A DNA stretch of 64,000 bases from contig NC_135549.1 of NCBI RefSeq assembly GCF_964340395.1, positions 3,658,501 through 3,722,500 of the forward strand. The letters run 5' to 3'. The DNA is from Glandiceps talaboti. Lineage: Eukaryota > Hemichordata > Enteropneusta > Spengelidae. The position numbers and the translations under genes are program-made. The notes under the pieces were generated by a model. The model made no database searches and had not been told where the DNA came from. It saw only the letters and a program-made list of their open reading frames with translations. Shown one piece after another: positions 55,796 to 64,000 of the stretch; position 1 is the first letter of the stretch; each line of letters begins with the position of its first letter.

Positions 55796-56110
55796 TTATT
55801 TTGGCATCAAGTTGTCATCCTGCTGTAGGAAGGTTTGGATCTCCAATTTATTGACCTGTTGCAAGACTTGCCATATGCACCTGTCCTGTATTTCCGAGGT
55901 GTATTTCTTGTAAATGTTTTCATTTAATACATGCCCAAAAAAATAACGCAGTAATTGAATATTGTTTGCACAATGCAAAATGTAGTTAATATTATATAAA
56001 TCCTCTCCTAAAAAGTCATTTCCATAGAGTTTTGCTACTGACTGAAAATAAATTCCAAACAACTTTACTAAAAATAAAACATGGAAGTAAAATATTCCTG
56101 CAGGAATAGG
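55796..56110 (-). other. unrecognised ORF, possible degraded retrotransposon fragment
   Basis: Open on the minus strand for about 100 codons after an in-frame TAA, ending LQQDDNLMPK and TAA. It starts only at TTG-type codons, or could begin at an acceptor-like TTTATTTTCAG/TCAG near 56047. The peptide core (NINYILHCANNIQLLRYFF) loosely resembles the HILxHC..R..F tail of some non-LTR ORF2 proteins. AATAAA follows the stop directly. Weak evidence. Confidence 0.25.
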
Positions 56111-56180
56111 TTAATTTTTGTCAACAGGAATTGAGTGTATATTTAGTACACTGTCAAGTTCAAGGCGCAGTCACACAGTC

Positions 56181-56360
56181 AGGAAGTATAGGAAAGTTCA
56201 TTCTGTATTTTGCACTGGTATTGTGTTGCATTGCCAACAAGTATGGTATTCTTTATTTTTGAATGACACTCAATCCTCCTAAGACTTGACACATTTACAA
56301 ATTTAATCCACTCAGCCATCAACAAGTAGGAGTTATAGCCACAAGTATATAACCTGAAAT
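56181..56360 (-). other. unrecognised ORF upstream of the 55.8 kb ORF
   Basis: After TTATTTCAG about 58 codons stay open (RLYTCGYNSYLLMAEWIKF, then SSLRRIECHSKIKNT). Same strand as 55796-56110. Could be another piece of the same degraded element. No confident family match. Confidence 0.2.
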
Positions 56361-56379
56361 AATGAAAATTCATTTTTCA

Positions 56380-57715
56380 ACATTGTCAAATTAATAGGTA
56401 ACAGTGAGAATGCCATTTAAAATGTCTTGAAAATTACATTCACTTTCATCAAATAGACACAAGACCAGAGGCAATTTGCTGAGTTTCAGAAATAGCTCGG
56501 TGAAAATAAGACAATTTTGTGATATTGCATGCATTGCATCCTGTCAGACAATTGTTTATGTAGTGTATGCTTATTTGACTTTGTACGGGTACACAAAGTT
56601 CATGCAAATATCCATGAAATAGTGTCTACTTAGAAGTTAAGTGCACAATTACTTGAGAATTTAGTGTGCTCAATGGATTGTGTTAAAATCCTGAAGAGTC
56701 TTGAAGAGACTTTAATCCTGTGACAGTTTCAGTACCACCTTTCTCCTACCAAAAGTATTTGAACAAAAACTGGGTGTTTAGTTAGTTTTAGAAAATATTA
56801 ACTCTCTTTTAGATCAAAGTCATTCAACTGATCTTTAGTATTTCATTCATTAAACATTTTTGTTTGAAAGTGATTTTTTTTTTCAAATTTTTCTTAAATT
56901 AGAAATAAAAAAAGAAATATATATTAACCCATAGTAGCCAGTGACAAGTTGCAAACCAAACATTAACAGAATTTAACACTGAAAATTTCAAACTTTTAAC
57001 CATCATGTTAACTGTTATCTTCAGCCCAAATTTTTGCCAAATTATTATTCAGAAAATATTTACATGATGATTCTCAATTGAGAGATGTTTGACAGAAACA
57101 AAACTCAAAATCAAAATGCACATGTATCTACGGTAACTGTGTGACAAACACAGATAATAGTGGATGTGAGATGCTGACATTGTCACTGACAATTTGAAGA
57201 CAGAATTTCTATTCAAGATGTACACTATAATCACATTGTAAGAGCATAGAGAAATAGCCTGGTGAATACAACTGTCTGGTACCGTCATTATGCAAAGTAA
57301 ACTAAAGACAGTACGGGTTGCTGAATAACTTCCGTTGTAACAATGGACAGTCTATCCCAGACAAGATGTTCAGACAAAGGTTTTATATCGGTCACTTCCT
57401 GTCAGTATACACCAGCGCTTTACATATATTTTACCCTACCCTTACCCACACAGCTAATGAAATGTCAGAGGTCAACGGAAATGTCTTGTGGTCATTTTAG
57501 TCCTACCTAGACACATTACTCAGTCTGTTAAAATGTACACAAAGTGTCAGTAGGATATGATAGAATGACAAACACATATAAACAAGCAGATCAACTGATG
57601 GACAAAGAAAGTATAGAGAAACGGTTTCAAATCTTGCTTTCAAAAGCTGGAATTTGAAAGAAAAAATATATGATCACTTTGTTTTCTTTATGTATTCTAT
57701 CAGAGATGGAATAAA
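56380..57715. other. AT-rich non-coding stretch
   Basis: Nothing recognised on either strand. Confidence 0.65.
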
Positions 57716-57720
57716 ATACA

Positions 57721-58125
57721 CTCATTGGTCAATAGAGACTCAATAAAGTTCTGTGATTGGTCAATAAAGACTTTATAGAATCTTCTGATTGGTTGATAAC
57801 AACTTAATGAAATCCACTGATTCATTGATATATCAAGTAATTGGTCAATAAAGCCTTCTGATTTGTTTATAAACAATGATAAAGCTCAATGATTGGTCAA
57901 CAAAGCCTTTTTAAAGTACACTGATTGGTGAATGAAAACTGAATGAGGTCCTCTGACTGGTCAATAAAGAACAAATGAAGTCCACTGATTGGTCGACAAG
58001 GACTTAAAAAGTCCCCATATTGGTGAATAAAAAAAAATGAATCAAGTCCATTGATTGTGATAAAAAACTTGTTTTTTTCACTAAAGAATGAATAAAGGCC
58101 ACTGATTTTTGTGAAACAAATGAAT
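57721..58125 (+). repeat. degenerate array of inverted CCAAT units
   Basis: About 13 irregular units (20-45 bp spacing) built on CTGATTGGTCAATAAAG. Most contain ATTGG, the inverted CCAAT box. Strongly diverged, hence old. Confidence 0.85.
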
Positions 58126-58138
58126 GAAGTCCACTTAT

Positions 58139-58447
58139 CTAAGTCTTGTATGATGGATTTGATGAGTTGTAATGATGATACAAATTATACAATGTTTTTT
58201 TTAAAAGGTTGGGAACCCTGGTAACAGAAATGGGTAAATCTGGTAAAACTGGCATAGTTTCCCCATACATTATATTGTAACATTGGTGGGGAACTAAATG
58301 ACAGGGGAACTCACTGGTAGATTTTACCTCCTTACTACCCTTAACAAAAACAGTCATAGTAGTCAATAATGTATCATTCTCCCTGAACAAAGTAACTGCA
58401 TGGGACTCTATAAACTTACTTTGTAAGTTTTGATTTGTAAATGTCAC
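58139..58447 (-). other. unrecognised 102-codon ORF
   Basis: Minus-strand ORF with varied amino acids (SKFIESHAVTLFRENDTLL, VKSTSEFPCHLVPHQC) but starting at GTG and without clear splice sites. It does not match a family I know. May be chance or transposon debris. Confidence 0.2.
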
Positions 58448-58449
58448 TC

Positions 58450-61400
58450 CTCTTCAGATAAATATGATATATAATAAGAAATAAAGGTTAAGATTAAGAT
58501 ATTAAACTATTCACCATTTTAACTGTCTTTAGTTCCTGTATGTTAAAAGTTCTACCATGATATATATGATGGATAGATTCTTCATAACAAGTTGCTATTA
58601 GAAATAACAGGCAAGATAATTTTCAGCAGAAATTGTCATTAGTAGATAATCTCAACTAAGGTATTTCTTTCAAGTTTGCTTTAACAGATTCTTAGTCACC
58701 ATGACTATGTCTAAATTAATTTTAGTAGCTAGGGACAGCTTTGTTTGTTTGGTTGTGTGTTGTTTTTTCCTTCTCGTATGTGCTGTAGTTCTTTACCGTT
58801 TGTTTCTGTAATAAAAAAAAAAAAAGATATGATGGAGAGATATTCTAGTACCAACAGTACCAATCACAATATCTAGAATTATTCAATCTGATTGAATAGT
58901 GATTGTCTAAGTTCCCATCAAGTATTATTATTTTTGTCACTTTGCTATAGTACTTTAAAACAAGGCTACATTTTACTTGACAAGTTAACAAAAACGTAAA
59001 GATAATAACATTGAATTTAGATGCTTTCAAAAGTGCTGTGGCTTTTATTCAGTAAATTATCTTTTCTAAAACATTCTCCACTCTTCATCGTTTCTGATGA
59101 GGAAATATACAGCAACCCTGGATGGAGTTGACACATCTTATCATCAGAGTTTATTCACCTTTATAGTTCATATTTTGTGAAATATGGCTTACTTTCCTGG
59201 CAAAATGCCAAATATAACAAGCATTACCTTCAACTTTTGCCCGTAAGATTGGAAAAAAAACACACACTATAATCTTTATTTTTTCACTTTATTTTCTTAG
59301 TATATGCTGTGGTTGGATATTGCCCTTTTCATGAAATATTTTTGGGAGGATAATGTCAAAGGAACTTCATTTCATCCATTATTGCCTTGCTTACTGTAAA
59401 ATAGATGTTGTAGTGAGTTTTCCCAGGATCTGTCCAGCAAGGCTTTAGGGAAAATGTAGGAAACGAAGTGGGTGGAATGGAGTGGGAGTATCAAGTACCG
59501 TGACATTTTCCCAAAGTAATCATTCACTTCCCACATTTTATGGATAGATGAAAACTTGCATTAACTCTGATTAAAAGTGGAATAAAAGTATCAGAAAAGT
59601 AAATTGAATTTCAGGGAATGTGCACACTGTCTGCAATTTAGGATTTGGCCTTTACCAAATGTCCAATGATGCTCAGGGACGTAGCAATTATGTTTTCTTC
59701 ATTCAGAAGTGTAAGATTTGTACTATGCATGACGAAGTCAACAATATGACCATGAATCTTAGAAATTATACAGTATTACCATGGTAACTTACCATGGTAT
59801 TGAAATGAAAATCTAACTAACCTTGAAAGAGAATTTAAAATGAAGCTTTGATTATTTCCGACACGTTGAAACACTTCTCAATTCCACAGGTGTCACTAAA
59901 GCAAGACCTTGCAGTCATACACCTGGAGGATTCATAATTAATACTAGCATTTTTATTTCAACTTTTCAGAATATTTTTGCCAATTTCTGATACTTCTGAG
60001 GATCTCACAGGGATTTTGCCAAGGTGTTAGAACCCTGGGATTTAGATAAAGGAAAACCTGCAAAATCATAGACAATAAATTTCTATTGATTAGCAAGACT
60101 ACAGTTTCTGAAAATAACTATTTAAACTTTAAAACACCCAACAAATACCAGTTTATCAGAATTTTATTGTAATGAATGTTTTGATTGAAAAGTAGAATTA
60201 AAGAATGTAATTGTGACATGATTTGAAGCCTTCAAATCAAAACATTTTAATGAAAGGAAAATGACCTCGGATCTCATAGGCATAGCTTGAACATAATCTT
60301 GTGATCTGCAGTGCAGTTACACAAGGTAGTTATCATAAGTCAGTATCACGTTCACCCCCAAAGCCACACAAGTACAAAGGACTGTTCTTGCAATTTCCTA
60401 AGGCAGCTGAGTGATGAATTCAGCCCTACACTTGGCTTCTTTGTTATCCTTCAAAAAACTCCCCAAAAATACAGTATTTTGCTCAGGTTATATTGAATGG
60501 AGTGAGAACTCTGCAGATAAAACTATGTATTGTTTAGATATAATATCGTCTCATAGATTTGGTGGAGAACATTTGAGTTGGTATTTCAACTAGGAACTCA
60601 TGAAATTTTGCATACCATCCTGATACAAAAACAAAGCAATATTAAAACATGAACATACTGCCAAAATATGACAAAATACAGTCAAATTGCCAGTTAATTT
60701 TGTAATTTTTGTATTCACTGAAATAAAATATGGAAAGTTTTAAGGATTCATCTTTCTACTGAATATCAATTTTTATTGATATTTAGGTGACATTATACCA
60801 GATTTATATGTTTTTGAAATCTTTGTTAAAATGTTGCTTTGATAGGACATTTTTGCGTTCAGTAATCTGCAGGAACGTTCAATGTGAAATACATATCCAT
60901 TGCAAATTTCAGATCATGGCATTAGTAGTTATAGTTCTCATTAAAATTAAAACAATGCAAATACCTAGCAGATAGGACACCCAATTGAAAGAAGGCAGAG
61001 GTAAAATATACACCAAAAGTTTGACTGCGTATTTTGAACTTTCTATTTGAAATGAGCCACCTAGACATATTACAATCATATATTATAATAGACACGTAAG
61101 AGATGATATCCCTTTTGTTATATCTCTTAAACATGTATACTCAATAAATCCATGTGCAATTTTCTTCTTGGAGAGTTTTTTAAGCAAAGAATTTGATTTA
61201 TATTTATCTTTTTTATCTTAATATCCAGCAAAGATGAGTGTCTTTGTAACGTTTGGTATAATTCACACCACTGCCATCCCTTATGGCACATACCAAATAC
61301 AAAGAAGTGGTTGGGGATTAAAGGTAATGTGCCTATAGAAATAGGTCTGACCCTCTGAGTCGGCTTGTGAGATTTATTTTGTATTTGACAGTTATGATTG

Positions 61401-61565
61401 AAGGACTTTTAAAAACCATTTTGTAGATTTCTGTGCATCAAAGAAACAGATCACAGGGAAAAAACTTGTAGAACTTGTAGCAGTTTTATTAAGGGGACTT
61501 TTCATTTTTTCACAAATTGTGGCAGAAATAATTGAATTAGTAAATTCTAAAACTATAGTATCATA
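58450..61565. other. AT-rich non-coding stretch
   Basis: No coding signal or repeat recognised beyond short homopolymers. Confidence 0.65.
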
Positions 61566-61566
61566 T

Positions 61567-61716
<150 letters not shown>

Positions 61717-63213
61717 ATATGCTCTCCAAGATGATTGAGCACTCTACTTGGCAAAAGAATGAAATTATATATACTATATGCCAGTGCTCATGCTAACAAA
61801 TGCTAGCGTATAGTCACAGCTGACTCTGCAACGTAGACGAGCTATATGTGTATATACATTCATACAGTCCATAATATATTCCTGATATTATATCATATAT
61901 AATGTATCCTAGTACTATTACCCATCTGTTGGTGGCAATGAAGTCTAGTGCAAAGAGGAAAATCGCTTTGTAGTCAACAACTGTTAGACATGCAGTACTG
62001 GTACTTATCCGTTTTGCTAGTGTTTTTTTTCACCTTTTGTAAATTAAACACATATCTAACAAGTAGTTCATCCCTATTGAAATTCCTTCTACTCCCAAAT
62101 GTTAGAAGGTTTATCCTGTTTGTCCGGAATAACGTTTGATACTGTTCTAAAAACATTACTCTTCATTCTGTTTCTTTTGTGACTCTTTCATTGTGTTTCC
62201 ACCTTACTTGTGAATTCAAATGTCAACTGACAATACTTATCACCATGATTACTTTCCTTAGTGAGTGTTTTTCAAGACATATAACAACAATTTGTTTTTC
62301 TCGACATGAGGATGTCTTTGTCTGTGAAAGACATTTATTATTGTTTGCCAATGTCATCATTACTTACAAAAGTCACAATAAAGTATATTTTTTCATGTGG
62401 AGAATAGATTTCTGATATAATGATAATATGTTTTGTTGCCTTTGGCCACCAGCCCATATTTAGCAAAGAAAATGATATATATCAAATATCGTAATGAATA
62501 GAACAGATTCTTTGTCTTTTATGAAGTGATTGACAGGTATTTATCTCACAGAATTAGCCTTTAGAAAACAACAGCTGACAAAATAATTATATAAAAGAAA
62601 GACGACAAAAATATAAGATCATTTCAAAGTTACTATAGTTGATGTTGTTCAAAACATGCTTGCAAATCAATGATTAACCATCATTTTGTACATACTACAT
62701 GTACATATGTATTACCTCTGACTATTGGCTCTTTAAGCTTACTTGACTATTCAAATTTTGATATGCTCCAATCAGCAGTGACTTTACTTTCATCTTTGCA
62801 ACTGTAGAATTTGGACACTTTCATCGAATCCATTTATGTGCAATCCACTTTTACATTATCTTACTTGAAAAGAAAGAAGACAGGCAGATTGTGAAAAATG
62901 CAAGTTCATTTCAACAAATAGTTGATGAGAACAAAGTTTGGGATTAAAATCAAGTGCATTTTGTTAATTGCACCAACTATTATACAAATGTACTAGGAAA
63001 AATATTTCCCAGTATGTCTGGAAATTGTGTACCTCGTACTAATATTTATTTTTTTTCTGAACAAAATATATCAGAATAAAGACACATACAAATGTCTGTA
63101 GAACAGTGATATTAACTCATTTCTGATGAAACTGTTTATATCAAAGGCCTTATCTGTTTATAGTCTTTGCTGACATTAAGAACACAGCGGAGCCAACAGA
63201 TGGATCAGCAAGC

Positions 63214-63278
<65 letters not shown>

Positions 63279-64000
63279 GCCAAAAAAGACAGACAAAAAA
63301 TACAAAAAAAAAATGAAAATTTAATAATGTTCTTTTGTCTTGGGAAATGATTGAGTTATTATTACATTTTCTTTAACTGCATAAATATTATTGTTTTCTC
63401 AGTAAACATTGAGTATACCAGAAGTTTTCTCCATATTTGGTATTCTTAACATCATGAAGAAACTTATCTCCAAATTGTAGAAAGGGTGTTTTTTTTTACA
63501 TTTTGTGTGTGCAAGATCTAATATTGTTTTCTGTGTGCATGCTAAATACATCAGAATTGCATCATATGTGACCTTCTAAACATCATAAACAAATACTACA
63601 GTCTCCAGATTTCTTCTTTTTTGTGTGTGTGTGTGCAAGCTCTAACGTCAGCCAACTCTCAGTTGCATCATATGTGACATTCTAATTAACACAAACAACT
63701 CACTAGCTCCAAATTTTAGGAAATTTGACTTGTTTTTAAAAAAAATAATTGTCTTTCTGTGCGTCAAGTACTTGTGTCAGATTTTTTGAATGCATCATTA
63801 TCAGCCTTAGCTGCTGTTTTTTCCTCCTCTTTGTTTGCATAGTACGTCACCATCTCTGCATCAATTTCAACAATACAGGAGTGACAGACACTACATCACT
63901 GCTTAACTCAGATGTGTGATAGTTGTCAAAATATATTGACAAGAAATATAATTGAAGGTATATGATTGTATTCTTGTGCTGAATTGTTACTATGGTGATG
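61717..64000. other. AT-rich non-coding end of the window
   Basis: Only microsatellites are recognisable. A loose direct repeat near 63525-63560 and 63625-63700 shares GTGTGTGCAAG, TCTAA, TTGCATCATATGTGAC and TTCTAA. Confidence 0.65.
63212..63279 (+). repeat. (CAGA)n microsatellite
   Basis: About 17 CAGA copies. Confidence 0.95.

Overview
This is a eukaryotic nuclear window from an animal. It is AT-rich (roughly one third GC by eye), has many GT-AG introns and is loaded with microsatellites, minisatellites and foldback elements. Protein similarity and repeat style suggest a marine invertebrate bilaterian (deuterostome or lophotrochozoan). I cannot name the phylum from sequence alone.

Two protein genes are certain, both on the minus strand. 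(1) Positions 1-1085 hold the first coding exon of a class II DYRK kinase (DYRK2 type). It runs from the start codon through the DFG motif and is cut by the window edge inside the YxY activation loop. (2) Positions 5872-24099 hold a complete glutaminyl-tRNA synthetase (QARS1). I reconstructed all 21 coding exons with GT-AG boundaries and consistent phases; they give 774 residues, almost the same as the human protein. The 4.7 kb between the two genes is non-coding and contains small hairpin repeats. Intron 12 of QARS1 is the largest and is mostly transposon-like sequence.

At 24.10-24.25 kb the QARS1 start region looks like a compact promoter, with ZNF143/Staf-type and YY1-type motifs. A weak candidate first exon of a divergent plus-strand transcript follows. 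From 24.25 kb to the end (about 40 kb) I find no gene I can name. The region carries a 749-bp foldback element, 18-bp, 34-bp and 40-bp minisatellites, a 652-bp duplicated segment, a tRNA-derived SINE, several dispersed repeats, many microsatellites, and two or three unrecognised ORF candidates that may be degraded transposon remains.

The most unusual observation is inside QARS1. At four places tandem duplications overlap or touch a splice junction: the exon 9 donor (five donor-like copies), the exon 19 donor (two copies, one with GT lost), the exon 20 acceptor (three copies) and the exon 17 donor (two copies abutting). A 20-bp repeat also forms the exon 11 acceptor tract. I found no defence system, operon, CRISPR array or other prokaryote-style system.
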